Notes: generated by a model from the letters alone, not told the origin. Shown: positions 25,791 to 34,844, numbered from the stretch's first letter. The stretch is DNA of 64,000 bases from Acidobacteriaceae bacterium (GCA_003151335.1 PLXE01000108.1:98360-162359), one strand, 5' to 3'. Numbers and translations are program-made.

Positions 25791-28256
25791 ATGGGAGCTT
25801 CCACTATCGCTACTCGGGCACGGCCATCCAACTCTAAATTCATCTTTCGCGCGGTCGTGGGAGTGCTGCTCCTCCTGCTGATCATCTTCCTCGCCTTCGA
25901 CTTCTGGTTTTATCGGGCGGTGCGGGCGGCGCTGCCGCAGGTGGATGGCACGGTCCGCCTTTCCGGCCTGGCAAGCCCCGTCACCGTGACCTACGACGCG
26001 CTCGGGGTCCCCAACATCGCTGCCGCCAACTTGCCGGACCTGTTCTTTGCCCAGGGTTACGTCACCGCTCAGGACCGGCTGTGGCAGATGGACATGACCC
26101 GGCGCTACGCTTCCGGCGATCTGGCCGCCGTTCTGGGGCCGGAGTACGTCAAGCTGGATCGCGAGCATCGCATCCTAGGCCTGCGACAGGTTGCGGAGAG
26201 AAACGTGGCCAACATGGATGTGGCCCAGCTCGCCCACTTCGAAGCCTATGCCGCCGGGGTGAACGCTTACATCGCGCAGCACCAGAAAACTTTGCCGCTG
26301 GAATTCCGCTTCCTTACCTATTTTCCTCACGTCTGGACGGTGGAAGACTCGGTACTGGTGGGATTGTCGATGACCGAATTTCTGAACTACGGCCTGTACA
26401 AAAACGAGTTGGAGAAAGGAAAAATTCTGGCCCAGCTGGGGCCGGAGTTGACGGCCGACCTGTTTGTGAATTCCTCGTGGCGCGATCGTCCGCCGGGAAC
26501 TGACACCACGTCCCTCGAAAACGAGGTTCCAGGCGAGACCACTCCCGACGAGGAAGAAGATCCGGCGCCAAGGAAGAAGACCAGCCACGTTACGCCGGAA
26601 GAAAAGCAGGTCCCTCGGCTCGGTCGCCGCGGCGACCTCACTCGGGATGACAGGACGGAAGACAGCCTTCATCCCGGCTCCAATAATTGGGTGGTCTCGG
26701 GCGCGCACACGGCCTCGGGAAAGCCGCTGCTCTCAAACGACATGCACCTGGACCTGCACATCCCCAACGTCTGGTACGAGGCGCACCTTACGGCGGGAGA
26801 CTTCGACGTAGCCGGCGTGACCTTGCCGGGCGTGCCTTTCGTCATCGTCGGGCACAATCGCTTCATCGCATGGGGCTTTACCAATCTCGGTCCCAATGTC
26901 GAGGACCTCTACATCGAAAAGTTCAACGACAAAGGCGAATACCTGACGCCGCAAGGTTGGGCGCAACCGGAGCATCGCAAAGAAATTATCCGCGTGAAGG
27001 GCAAGCCCGAGGTGAACGTGGATGTCGAGATCACCCGCCATGGGCCGATCATCAGCGACATTATTCCGGGGGAGAAGCGCAAGCTGGCTCTCAAGTGGAT
27101 CATCTATGACCCGCAGGCGGCGGGTGCTCCGTTCTTTGCCGTGGATTCGGCGAAAAACTGGCAGGACTTCCGCGCGGCGTTCTCGCATTTTGGCGCGCCG
27201 GGTCAGAATGTCGTCTATGCGGATGTGGAGGGGCACATCGGCTACCAGGCCACCGGGATGGTCCCGATCCGGGCAGCGGGCGACGGTTCGGTTCCCGTGC
27301 CCGGCGAGGACGACTTGCACGAGTGGACGGGATATGTTCCCTACGACAAGATGCCCAGCGTGTCCGATCCCGCTTCGGGGACCATCGCCACGGCCAACGG
27401 GCGCGTCACGCCCGACGGATATCCCTACACCGTGAGCATCGAGTGGGGTTCTCCGTATCGCACGGAGCGCATTTACAAGCTGCTAAACACAAAAAAGAAA
27501 CTCACCCCGCCCGACATGCTGGCCGTCCAGACCGACATTGTTTCGGCGTTCGATCGCTTCTGCGCCGAACGCTTCGTGTACGCCGTCGATCACGCATCCA
27601 CGGCATCACAGCGCGCCAAGTCGGCCGCCGACCTGATGCGAAATTGGGACGGCACCATGAGCACGGACTCGGCGGCTGCGACCGTGGTGTACTTCTCGCG
27701 CAAGAAGCTGGAGGAGTTGCTGCTCAAACCAAAGCTGGGGGATGACTGGACGCAATACAGATGGTTCATGCGGCCGGTGTGGCTGGAGAACATCTTGTCT
27801 CATCAACCTGCGCGCTGGCTGCCGGCGGGCTACGCCGACTACGATGCGCTGTTGACCGCCGCAGTGGAGGGCGCCATAAGCGATGCGGAAGCGCCGCATG
27901 CGCTGGCGACGTGGAGGTGGGGACGAGTCCATCGCGTGGACATCAAGCATCCCTTCTGGAGCAATTTTCCCATCCTCAAACGCGCCGCAGGTCCCGGGCC
28001 GCAACCCCTGTCAGGGGATGGCGAAACGGTGAAGCAGGTCAGTACGCACTTCGGGCCGTCCGAGCGCCTCACGGTTGACTTCTCCGACCTCGACAACTCG
28101 ACCCTGAATATCGTGAATGGCCAATCCGGAAATATCTTCGATGAGCATTACAACGATCAATGGAACGCCTATTATCGCGGGCAAACGTTTGCGTTGCCTT
28201 TCTCGGCGGCGGCGGTGCAGCGAGCGGGCGTGCATCACCTGAAGCTGGAGCCGTAG
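25791..28256 (+). CDS. Penicillin acylase family amidohydrolase (Ntn hydrolase)
   Basis: An 821-residue precursor with an N-terminal membrane anchor (AVVGVLLLLLIIFLAFDFWF, residues 21-40), an alpha-subunit region (GVPNIAAANLPDLFFAQGY, DRLWQMDMTRRYASG), a spacer, and the beta subunit beginning at the nucleophile Ser297 in HPGSNNWVVSG. The family cleaves itself before this Ser and hydrolyses amides such as acyl-homoserine lactones or penicillins in the periplasm; the substrate is not predictable. Downstream landmarks are LLSNDMHLDLHIPNVWYEAH and GHNRFIAWGFTN. The spacer (about 235-295) is acidic then basic, and contains a repeat-derived segment. TATAAT occurs 20 bp before the start. Confidence 0.93.
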   Translation: MGASTIATRARPSNSKFIFRAVVGVLLLLLIIFLAFDFWFYRAVRAALPQVDGTVRLSGLASPVTVTYDALGVPNIAAANLPDLFFAQGYVTAQDRLWQMDMTRRYASGDLAAVLGPEYVKLDREHRILGLRQVAERNVANMDVAQLAHFEAYAAGVNAYIAQHQKTLPLEFRFLTYFPHVWTVEDSVLVGLSMTEFLNYGLYKNELEKGKILAQLGPELTADLFVNSSWRDRPPGTDTTSLENEVPGETTPDEEEDPAPRKKTSHVTPEEKQVPRLGRRGDLTRDDRTEDSLHPGSNNWVVSGAHTASGKPLLSNDMHLDLHIPNVWYEAHLTAGDFDVAGVTLPGVPFVIVGHNRFIAWGFTNLGPNVEDLYIEKFNDKGEYLTPQGWAQPEHRKEIIRVKGKPEVNVDVEITRHGPIISDIIPGEKRKLALKWIIYDPQAAGAPFFAVDSAKNWQDFRAAFSHFGAPGQNVVYADVEGHIGYQATGMVPIRAAGDGSVPVPGEDDLHEWTGYVPYDKMPSVSDPASGTIATANGRVTPDGYPYTVSIEWGSPYRTERIYKLLNTKKKLTPPDMLAVQTDIVSAFDRFCAERFVYAVDHASTASQRAKSAADLMRNWDGTMSTDSAAATVVYFSRKKLEELLLKPKLGDDWTQYRWFMRPVWLENILSHQPARWLPAGYADYDALLTAAVEGAISDAEAPHALATWRWGRVHRVDIKHPFWSNFPILKRAAGPGPQPLSGDGETVKQVSTHFGPSERLTVDFSDLDNSTLNIVNGQSGNIFDEHYNDQWNAYYRGQTFALPFSAAAVQRAGVHHLKLEP
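26608..26654 (+). repeat. In-frame half-copy of element R1 inside the penicillin acylase gene
   Basis: The bases AGGTCCCTCGGCTCGGTCGC onward to GGGATGACAGG match the reverse complement of the left arm of R1 (15701-15753) in order and spacing: ggtcc, ctcg, GGTCGCC-CGGCGACCTC, CTCG, GATGACAG. It encodes residues about 273-288 (VPRLGRRGDLTRDD), ending nine residues before the catalytic Ser297. Confidence 0.75.
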
Positions 28257-28344
28257 AAGCAGGGCCTAATGATTCGTGGTTAGGGGTCAGTTTCTGCCGT
28301 GCCCCCTCAAAGCGTAATCTGCGTTCCTCCGCGAGAATCCGCGG

Positions 28345-28590
28345 TTAGCTATGCTCGCACTTTCCGGTGCCGTGGCAAGCGCGGAACTTCGACGAGCAAT
28401 TTCCCGGCTCGGCCAGTTCACCGTCGGGCCCGATGCAAGTCTGCGTGTGCATGCACCAGAACAGACCGTCATTGGTCGGCGGCACCGTGGGATCGTGCTC
28501 CACTTCGATGAATTGCCTCTTCCAGCGCAGCGCCGGGCAAAGGTCTTCGCGTTTCGTAGTGAAGCGATCGGCGTCGAGATTCAGCATCAT
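28345..28590 (-). CDS. Small Cys-rich protein encoded with the Mo hydroxylase
   Basis: An 81-residue protein translated from an ATG that overlaps the FAD-subunit stop (ATGATG context), with GGAGGTG before it. It has six Cys (residues 18, 46, 52, 65, 72, 78), clustered in FWCMHTQTCIGPDGE and ACHGTGKCEHS, plus several His. There is no signal peptide and no CxxCH haem motif. The spacing suggests metal binding or two to three disulfides. I do not recognise the family. Translational coupling points to a role in assembly or electron transfer of the Mo enzyme. Confidence 0.7.
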   Translation of the reverse strand: MMLNLDADRFTTKREDLCPALRWKRQFIEVEHDPTVPPTNDGLFWCMHTQTCIGPDGELAEPGNCSSKFRACHGTGKCEHS

Positions 28591-29594
28591 GCGGCACCTC
28601 CGGTGCTCTGGCCCGCGGCGCTTAGGATGGCGCGCTTCACAGCCGCCTTCGCCAGCGTGATTTTGTACTTGTTGTGGCTGAGCGGTTTGGCTTGCGCCAC
28701 CGCGGCGTTCGCGGCAACCATTGCGGTGTCGGGAGAGATGCTCTTGCCCACCAGCACCTGCGCGGCTTCGGGCGAGAGCCACGGGATGGGCGCAACGTGT
28801 CCGAGCACGACTCGCGCGCTCTTGACGGTGCTGCCGTCCATCTCGAGCGCAACGCTCGCCTGAGCCAGCGGCCAGTCGAATGCCGCCCTTTGACGCACTT
28901 CGTAGCTGGCAGCTTTCAGGTCCTGCGCAGGCGGAGGCACGACGATCTCGATCACCATCTCGCCGGGCTTCAGATCGTGTTCGGGTTCGCTCTCGGATTT
29001 CGGAATGACGAAAAACTTTTCCAGCGGCAACTCGCGCACGCCGCTGCCAGCGGCTTTCGCAGAGTACAGACGGACCTTCGCGCTCAAGGCAATGAGCACC
29101 GGTGCAAGCGTTGACGGGCTGACAAAGTAGGCCGGACCGGCGTTGCCAAGAATCGCGGCATAGCGATTGTCGCCCGCGAGCACCATGGATTTGCCGTCCG
29201 CCGTTTTCGCCATCAGCCCCATGCCATTGCGAAAATACCAGCAGCGCGGACGCTGGCACATGTTGCCGCCGATGGTGGCGAGATTGCGAATCTGCGGGCT
29301 GGCGACCTCGTGCGCGGCATCCGCAAGAACGGGATAATAACGCTGCACGTTCGCATCTTCTGCGAACTCGGCAATGGTGGTGAGCGCGCCGATGCGCAAT
29401 CCGTTTCCGGGTTGATAGCTGATGCCGCGCAACTGGTCGATGTGCTTGATGTTCACCAGGCGCTGAGGCGCCACCACGTCATCCTTCATCAGCGCCAGCA
29501 AATCGGTGCCGCCGGCGAGAATGGAGCCGCGCTCGCCGAGCAGGATCGCGACCTGTTCCTTGTTCGTCGGGCTGACGTATTCAAACGGTCGCAT
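28587..29594 (-). CDS. FAD-binding subunit of a xanthine dehydrogenase-family Mo hydroxylase
   Basis: A 335-residue protein beginning MRPFEYVSPTNKEQ, with the FAD loops ILAGGTDLLALMKD (near residue 28) and ATIGGNMCQRPRCWYF (near 110), and the C-terminal CO-dehydrogenase flavoprotein domain. In PaoB/YagS-type subunits extra Cys after the QR-x-RCWYF motif hold a 4Fe-4S cluster; here this stretch reads NGMGLMAKTADGKSMVL and has no further Cys, so that cluster is probably absent. GGAGG precedes the ATG; the start overlaps the Mo-subunit stop by 14 bp. It passes electrons from the 2Fe-2S subunit to the acceptor. Confidence 0.9.
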   Translation of the reverse strand: MRPFEYVSPTNKEQVAILLGERGSILAGGTDLLALMKDDVVAPQRLVNIKHIDQLRGISYQPGNGLRIGALTTIAEFAEDANVQRYYPVLADAAHEVASPQIRNLATIGGNMCQRPRCWYFRNGMGLMAKTADGKSMVLAGDNRYAAILGNAGPAYFVSPSTLAPVLIALSAKVRLYSAKAAGSGVRELPLEKFFVIPKSESEPEHDLKPGEMVIEIVVPPPAQDLKAASYEVRQRAAFDWPLAQASVALEMDGSTVKSARVVLGHVAPIPWLSPEAAQVLVGKSISPDTAMVAANAAVAQAKPLSHNKYKITLAKAAVKRAILSAAGQSTGGAA

Positions 29595-31947
29595 GAGTGC
29601 CTCCGTTCTCCAGCGCTTCCAGTACGCGGGCGGGAGTGAGCGGCAGAAATGGCACTCGCACCCCGATTGCATTGGCCACTGCGTTCGAGATGGCCGCCCC
29701 GGGCGAGACCACGGGAGGCTCGGCCAATCCGATGACGCCGCGCTCGTCGTAACCTTTGCCAGTCATCATGTGGACTTTCATTTCGCCGATGTCGGCGATG
29801 CCCGCCAGGCGATAGAACTCCATGTTCGGGTTCAACATGCGGCCGGTAACCGGATCGAGAATCTTCTCCTCGTAGAGCGCATAACTGATGCCCATGATGA
29901 GCGCGCCCAGCACCTGGCTCTCGGCGGTCTTCACGTCTACCACCAGGCCGCAGTCCTGCACCGCGACCATCTTGTTCACGCGCACGATGCCGGTTTCGGT
30001 GTCCACCGAGACATCGGCCATCTGCACGCCGCCGACGCCGCTGTTGGTCAAGTCGGGCGGCTTCGACTTGTCGGGATTCTTGCCGCGGATGGTCATCGGC
30101 ATGGCGCCGATCTTGGCGCACGCTTCTTTCCACCGGAGGCTGCGGCTGGGATCGCTCTTCACCCGCACGGTTGCATTCACGGCCTCCAATTCTTCCGGTT
30201 GCGCCTTCAATGCGGGAGCAACTTTGGCGAACAGTTGATCGCGCGCATCCACGGCAGCGCGCCGCGTAGAGGACGTAACGCCTCCCGAGGTCGTGCTGCC
30301 GCCGCTGGCGCCGGAGACGGGATATCGGCTGTCCCCGATCAGCAGCTTGATATTGTCGAGCGGAATGCCGAGCGTGTCCGCCGCGACGATCGTGATGATG
30401 GTGCGGCAGCCGGTGCCCAGGTCCTGGGTGGCCATCTTGATTTCGACCGACCCATCGGGATGAATGGTGAGATCGCAATCGCTGTTGTGTCCGCGGCCTC
30501 CCCAGGTGTGCAGCGAGAGTCCGAGTCCGCGCTTGATCGGCCCCGCGGATTTATCGCCGCGCGGATGCCACTTGTTTTTCCAGTCCATCAATTCCGCGGC
30601 GATGGGAAGTTCATCACGATAGATTTTCTCGCGCGGGCCGGTTAGTTCCAGATTGCGAGTAATGAAGTCCACCGGGTCCATGTTCATTTTGGCGGTGAGA
30701 TCTTCGATCGCGGTCATAGTAATGACCGCAGCCTGCGGATGGTTCGGCGCTCGCCACGCGCGCGCGCTTCCCTGGTTGGTGGAGATGGCAATGTGCTGCT
30801 TGCGCTGGTTGGGAATTTCGAAGATGTACGGCAGTGGAGGAGAACCACCACCGCCCACTCCGCCCGTTCCCCAGGAGCGTGACTCCCAGGCCACGAGTTT
30901 GCCGTCTTTGTCGGCGGCAATCTTCACCCGCGCAAAGCCCGATGGACGCATGCCCGCGACTTCCTGCTCGGCATCGCGCTCCAGCATGATCTTCACCGGC
31001 TTGCCGCCAGCGGCTTTGGAGAGTTGCGCGGTTGCGATTCCCCAACGATCCGGGCTGAACTTGCTGCCGAATCCGCCGCCGATGTACTGCTGCAGCACTT
31101 GAATATTTCCCGCCGGAATCCCGAGCGGTTCCGAGACTTGGGGAGCAATGCCGGAGAGATTTTGCGTGGAAACGTGCACCACAAGGTCCTTGTCGGTCGG
31201 CCATTCCGATGCCATGCCGTGCGTTTCAAGGCAGCAGTGGGTGATGCACGAAGCCCCGTAGAGACCTTCGGAAACGGCGGCGGCAGAAGTGAACGCTTTG
31301 TCGGGATCGCCTTGCTTCTGCACCGCCGTTTTCTTGTAAGGCGAGCGCGCAGTTGTTGCCTCGGCGTACTTGGCGGCGCGCAATGCCTCAACAACTTTGG
31401 GATCGACGCCGGAGGCTTGCGCGTCCTTCAGATACTTGTCGTCGGGTTTGAAGCTGATGCCGTTCGCCTTGATGGCCGCGATCACCTGCTCATCGGGGAC
31501 CTGGTTGTCCTCCATGTCTTCAAAGTCGTCGCGGCTGATGGGCCCGCTACTGACGCCGACATTGGTGGGCGGCTCGGCGTCGGAGACCGAGTGAGGCAGC
31601 ACTTCGTACTGCACCTTGATAGCGCGGATTGCATCCTCGGCGGTCGATTCGTCCACCGCTGCAACGGCCACCACTTCATCGCCCGCCCAGAAAATCTCCG
31701 TTCCCGGCTGCTGCAATACTTTGACTGCTTTTACGCCCGCCATCTTCTCGGCTGCACTGCTGTCAATGCTGACGATGCGCGCGTGCGCGTGCGGGCAGCG
31801 AAGAATCTTTCCCGCCAGCAAGCCATTGGGGTTGTAGTCGTAGGTGTATTTCGCGCGGCCGGACGCTTTCAGCGGACCATCAACGCGCGAAATGCGCTTG
31901 CCCAGCAACGGACGGGTTGCAGGGTCGGGCCACTTGTACTCGCTCAT
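29581..31947 (-). CDS. Molybdenum cofactor-binding subunit of aldehyde/xanthine-type dehydrogenase
   Basis: A 788-residue large subunit with the typical a/b hammerhead (KRISRVDGPLKASGRAKYTY), the Mo-cofactor-binding domains (GGGFGSKF, RAPNHPQ, GTGCRTI) and the base-catalysis Glu in RGVIGLAEPPVVSPGAAI. An additional segment of about 70 residues (136-206) is inserted between the hammerhead and the KQGDPDKAF strand; it is helical, with VIAAIKANGISFKPDDKYL and VDPKVVEALRAAKYA. It oxidises aldehydes or N-heterocycles; the substrate is unknown. The start overlaps the 2Fe-2S stop (ATGA). It has no Tat signal and would be carried across the membrane with the small subunit. Confidence 0.92.
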   Translation of the reverse strand: MSEYKWPDPATRPLLGKRISRVDGPLKASGRAKYTYDYNPNGLLAGKILRCPHAHARIVSIDSSAAEKMAGVKAVKVLQQPGTEIFWAGDEVVAVAAVDESTAEDAIRAIKVQYEVLPHSVSDAEPPTNVGVSSGPISRDDFEDMEDNQVPDEQVIAAIKANGISFKPDDKYLKDAQASGVDPKVVEALRAAKYAEATTARSPYKKTAVQKQGDPDKAFTSAAAVSEGLYGASCITHCCLETHGMASEWPTDKDLVVHVSTQNLSGIAPQVSEPLGIPAGNIQVLQQYIGGGFGSKFSPDRWGIATAQLSKAAGGKPVKIMLERDAEQEVAGMRPSGFARVKIAADKDGKLVAWESRSWGTGGVGGGGSPPLPYIFEIPNQRKQHIAISTNQGSARAWRAPNHPQAAVITMTAIEDLTAKMNMDPVDFITRNLELTGPREKIYRDELPIAAELMDWKNKWHPRGDKSAGPIKRGLGLSLHTWGGRGHNSDCDLTIHPDGSVEIKMATQDLGTGCRTIITIVAADTLGIPLDNIKLLIGDSRYPVSGASGGSTTSGGVTSSTRRAAVDARDQLFAKVAPALKAQPEELEAVNATVRVKSDPSRSLRWKEACAKIGAMPMTIRGKNPDKSKPPDLTNSGVGGVQMADVSVDTETGIVRVNKMVAVQDCGLVVDVKTAESQVLGALIMGISYALYEEKILDPVTGRMLNPNMEFYRLAGIADIGEMKVHMMTGKGYDERGVIGLAEPPVVSPGAAISNAVANAIGVRVPFLPLTPARVLEALENGGTHATV

Positions 31948-32567
31948 GACGCCCTCCCTTCCGGCTTGGCCAAAGCGACGGCGCGAATTCCGTTGTAGGT
32001 CCCACAGCGGCAGTAATTGCCGCTCAGTCCGCGGCGAATGTCCTCCGCAGTTGGATTCGGGTGCTGCTCGAGGAAATGCGTGGTGGCGACGATGAATCCC
32101 GGTGTACAGAAGCCGCACTGCTGGGCATCGTGCGCGACAAAGGCCTGCATGACCGGACTGAGTGCGTCGCCTTTCGCCAGACCTTCGATGGTGGTGATGT
32201 TTTTCCCTTGCGCATCGATGGCCAGCACGGCGCACGCGTTGACGGTCTTGCCATCCATCAGCACGGTGCAGGCCCCGCAGACCCCGCGGTCACAGACGCG
32301 CTTTGCGCCGGTCAAGTCGAAATTGTCACGCAATGCATCCAGCAGCGTGACGCGCGGCTCCAACTGTGCGGTCAACTTCTTGCCGTTGACGGTGAGCGCA
32401 ATCGGGACCTTGCCCGGCCCATGAACGGCCACTTCCTCGCCAGCGGCTTCGACCATCTTGGGGCCCAGCACCAATGGAAGAGCAACGCCGACGCCTGAAA
32501 TCTTCATGAAATCGCGACGCGAAACGCCCGAGGTGTTTTCGGGCTTGCGTGTGGAATCGTCTTTCAT
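31944..32567 (-). CDS. 2Fe-2S subunit of the Mo hydroxylase, Tat-exported
   Basis: A 207-residue subunit with a twin-arginine signal (SRRDFMKISGVGVALPLVLG, residues 16-35) and eight cluster Cys: 92, 97, 100, 112 (plant-type ferredoxin fold) and 151, 154, 186, 188 (helical fold; CGFC ... CRC). The Tat signal puts the folded complex in the periplasm, as in the PaoABC/YagTSR group. First gene of a tightly overlapping set 2Fe-2S, Mo, FAD, Cys-rich protein. No XdhC/PaoD chaperone gene is present in the window. Confidence 0.94.
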   Translation of the reverse strand: MKDDSTRKPENTSGVSRRDFMKISGVGVALPLVLGPKMVEAAGEEVAVHGPGKVPIALTVNGKKLTAQLEPRVTLLDALRDNFDLTGAKRVCDRGVCGACTVLMDGKTVNACAVLAIDAQGKNITTIEGLAKGDALSPVMQAFVAHDAQQCGFCTPGFIVATTHFLEQHPNPTAEDIRRGLSGNYCRCGTYNGIRAVALAKPEGRAS

Positions 32568-32754
32568 CGTGCCTCCATCGCCGGGGTCATTGCACTCAAG
32601 CAGCTAAGTTTGCCCGTAATTTGCGAGTATAACTCCGGGATGGACGATGGAGCAGCGGCGGCGGTAGGAGATTTTTTCGCGGGATTAGAAGTGCAAAGAA
32701 AATCGGCGACTCCCGCGGGAGCCGCCGACCAGTGGGTCACTAGAAAGTGGGTAA

Positions 32755-33090
32755 CTACTTTTTCAGAGTGCGGATATACGAAACCAGATCTTTGATCTGG
32801 GCGTCGGTCAATGTCCCTTTGAAGGCCTTCATTTTCCCTTTGCCATTGGTGATCGCAGCGGTCAAATCGGCGTCCGATATGGCCTGCACGGCAGGGCCGC
32901 CCAGTGGTTTCAATCCCATGGATTTGGCCATGCCCTCGCTGGGAATGCCTCCGGCACCATGACACGCCTGACATTTGGCCTTGTAGGTGTCGACACCACC
33001 CTGCGCCACAGCCAACGGCGGCAGGGCGAGTGCAATTACCAAGCTGAACAGAGCGATTCGTTGCAGTAACCTCATCGTCATATTTTTCAT
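32755..33090 (-). CDS. Periplasmic class I cytochrome c
   Basis: A 111-residue protein with a signal peptide (IALFSLVIALALPPLAVAQ) and the haem motif Cys40-QA-Cys43-His44, a likely Met ligand in GKGKMKAFKGTL, and the C-terminal helix DLVSYIRTLKK. Length is that of small monohaem cytochromes. It starts 187 bp upstream of the Mo hydroxylase genes on the same strand, which suggests it takes electrons from that enzyme. An alternative start (MTMRLL) is three codons later. Confidence 0.92.
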   Translation of the reverse strand: MKNMTMRLLQRIALFSLVIALALPPLAVAQGGVDTYKAKCQACHGAGGIPSEGMAKSMGLKPLGGPAVQAISDADLTAAITNGKGKMKAFKGTLTDAQIKDLVSYIRTLKK

Positions 33091-33395
33091 TCCCTCAGAA
33101 AAGCAACCCTCTCGGGGAGCAGGATATGTACAAAAGCGCCGCTAACTGACGGCGACAGTAATGTACTCCCCGAAGATGGATTTCGCCATACCTTTTCCGT
33201 GGGAACAGGAGCGAAAAAACGCTTTGAGCGGGTGATATGCCGCAAAGCCGGCCTCCGGGGGCCTCTGCCGCCGATATCGGTCACTGGGATAATTCTCTGT
33301 ATCTAAACGATTTAAGCATCGCCAGCAAGCCTCCCTCTGTTTGGCATGGATTGTGCCTTTACTTAAGAGGAACCACTTTCCGAAAGAAGGCCCCT
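33091..33395. other. Divergent promoter region of cytochrome c and hemA
   Basis: 305 bp between two diverging genes. AT-rich patches (GGGATAATTCTCTGTATC at about 33288) could hold the hemA promoter. No repeat or RNA gene seen. Confidence 0.4.
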
Positions 33396-34715
33396 ATGGA
33401 TCCGACGCTGGCAGTGATTGGCCTGAACTTCCGAACTTCCCCGGTCGCCGTGCGCGAGCGCTTCTGGATCAGCGAAGCGCGGCGCTACGACGCGCTCCAC
33501 CAATTGGTGCGCTCGGAAGGCGTCGAAGAGGTGATCGTGGTGACCACCTGCAATCGCACCGAGTTCATTCTGTGGGCCAGCGACGTGCCCACGGCGGCCA
33601 ATTCCGTGCTACGGTTTCTGACCCAGGAATATCAAATCAAGCTGTGTGAGTGGTCACACTTTTATCGCCTCATGGATGACGTGGCGCTCACCCATGTCTT
33701 CCGCGTGACTTCGGGTCTGGATTCCATGGTGCTGGGCGAACCAGAAATCACCGGGCAGGTGAAGCAAGCCTGGGCGCTGGCGCAGGAAGCAGGCACCACG
33801 GGACGATTCCTCGATGCGGTCATGCAGAAGGCGCTCACTGTCTCGAAGCGGGCCCGGACGGAAACTGCGATCGGCTCATCGGCAGTTTCGGTGCCCTACG
33901 CTACCGTGGAACTTTCCAGAAGCGTCCTCGGGGAACTCGCGGGGCGTGAAGTATTGCTGATTGGCGCTGGCAAAATGAGCGAGCTGGCCGCACACTACCT
34001 GACGAAAGCCGGCGCCAGCCACTTGAAGGTGATGAACCGCACCCCGGCCCGTGGCGAAGAGCTGGCGCAGAAGATGGGCGCCACGCCGGTTTCCTTCGAC
34101 GATCGCTTACAGCATCTGAAGACGGCCGACATTGTTGTCAGCTCGACGGCTTGCCCGCACTTCATCCTCAGCCGCCAGGAAGCCGAGGAGATTGCCCGGC
34201 AACGGCGCCACGCCGCTATGGTCATGATTGACATTGCGGTCCCACGCGACATTGATCCCGGCGTGCGCGAGATCGAGGGCATCCATCTCTTCGACATGGA
34301 CGACCTGGAGCACGTGGTGAAACGCAACGCGATGGGACGACAGGCCGCCGCCGAAGCCGCGGAAAAGATTGTGCAGGCGGAAATGCAGGGCTTTCGTCGC
34401 AAACTGATGGCGGAACGAGTGGTTCCCACCATCGTCGCCCTGCGGCAACGTCTGGATGAACTTTGCCGGCAGGAATTGGAAAGCCTTCGCCAGCAATACG
34501 GACCGTTCACCGAAGATCAGGACCAGGCGCTCACAACGCTTACAATGCATATAACACAACGAATTGCCAGCTCTCTGGCCCGTGAATTGAAGGAACTTCC
34601 GGGAAGGAAGGAACAGGACGTGCTGACCGCAGCGGTGGGCCGCTTATTTCATCTTGAACCACCGTCACCGGTTGCCGCCGACGTCAAGAATGAGGAGTTA
34701 GCGGTTAGCAATTAG
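33396..34715 (+). CDS. hemA: Glutamyl-tRNA reductase
   Basis: A 439-residue enzyme that reduces Glu-tRNA to glutamate-1-semialdehyde, the first step of haem synthesis by the C5 path. It shows [14 protein letters not shown], the catalytic Cys52 in [25 protein letters not shown], and the NADPH site [20 protein letters not shown] precedes the ATG by six bases. The last eight residues (NEELAVSN) are encoded by an intergenic repeat of TTAGCGGTTAGC type that supplies the stop codon, so the native C-terminus has been altered. No other hem genes follow. Confidence 0.97.
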   Translation: MDPTLAVIGLNFRTSPVAVRERFWISEARRYDALHQLVRSEGVEEVIVVTTCNRTEFILWASDVPTAANSVLRFLTQEYQIKLCEWSHFYRLMDDVALTHVFRVTSGLDSMVLGEPEITGQVKQAWALAQEAGTTGRFLDAVMQKALTVSKRARTETAIGSSAVSVPYATVELSRSVLGELAGREVLLIGAGKMSELAAHYLTKAGASHLKVMNRTPARGEELAQKMGATPVSFDDRLQHLKTADIVVSSTACPHFILSRQEAEEIARQRRHAAMVMIDIAVPRDIDPGVREIEGIHLFDMDDLEHVVKRNAMGRQAAAEAAEKIVQAEMQGFRRKLMAERVVPTIVALRQRLDELCRQELESLRQQYGPFTEDQDQALTTLTMHITQRIASSLARELKELPGRKEQDVLTAAVGRLFHLEPPSPVAADVKNEELAVSN

Positions 34716-34828
34716 TGGTTAGTGGTTAGCAAAACCAAAGCTGGCAAAGCCGTTACCGTCTGGACCAATGTTGTCGATTCATGGAAGTCGAAGTGGCCAA
34801 GTGCTAACTGCTAAATGCCAACTGCTAC
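34697..34828. repeat. Inverted repeat element R3 at the hemA 3' end
   Basis: Left side GTTAGCGGTTAGC with further TTAGTGGTTAG units; right side GCTAACTGCTAA and CAACTGCTAC, which are complementary to the left. A related tract (GGCTAACGGCTGATGGCTG) lies at the 3' end of the gene at 58599. Short, no coding capacity; overlaps the last codons of hemA. Confidence 0.6.
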
Positions 34829-34844
34829 AAGGAGTACACAACTA

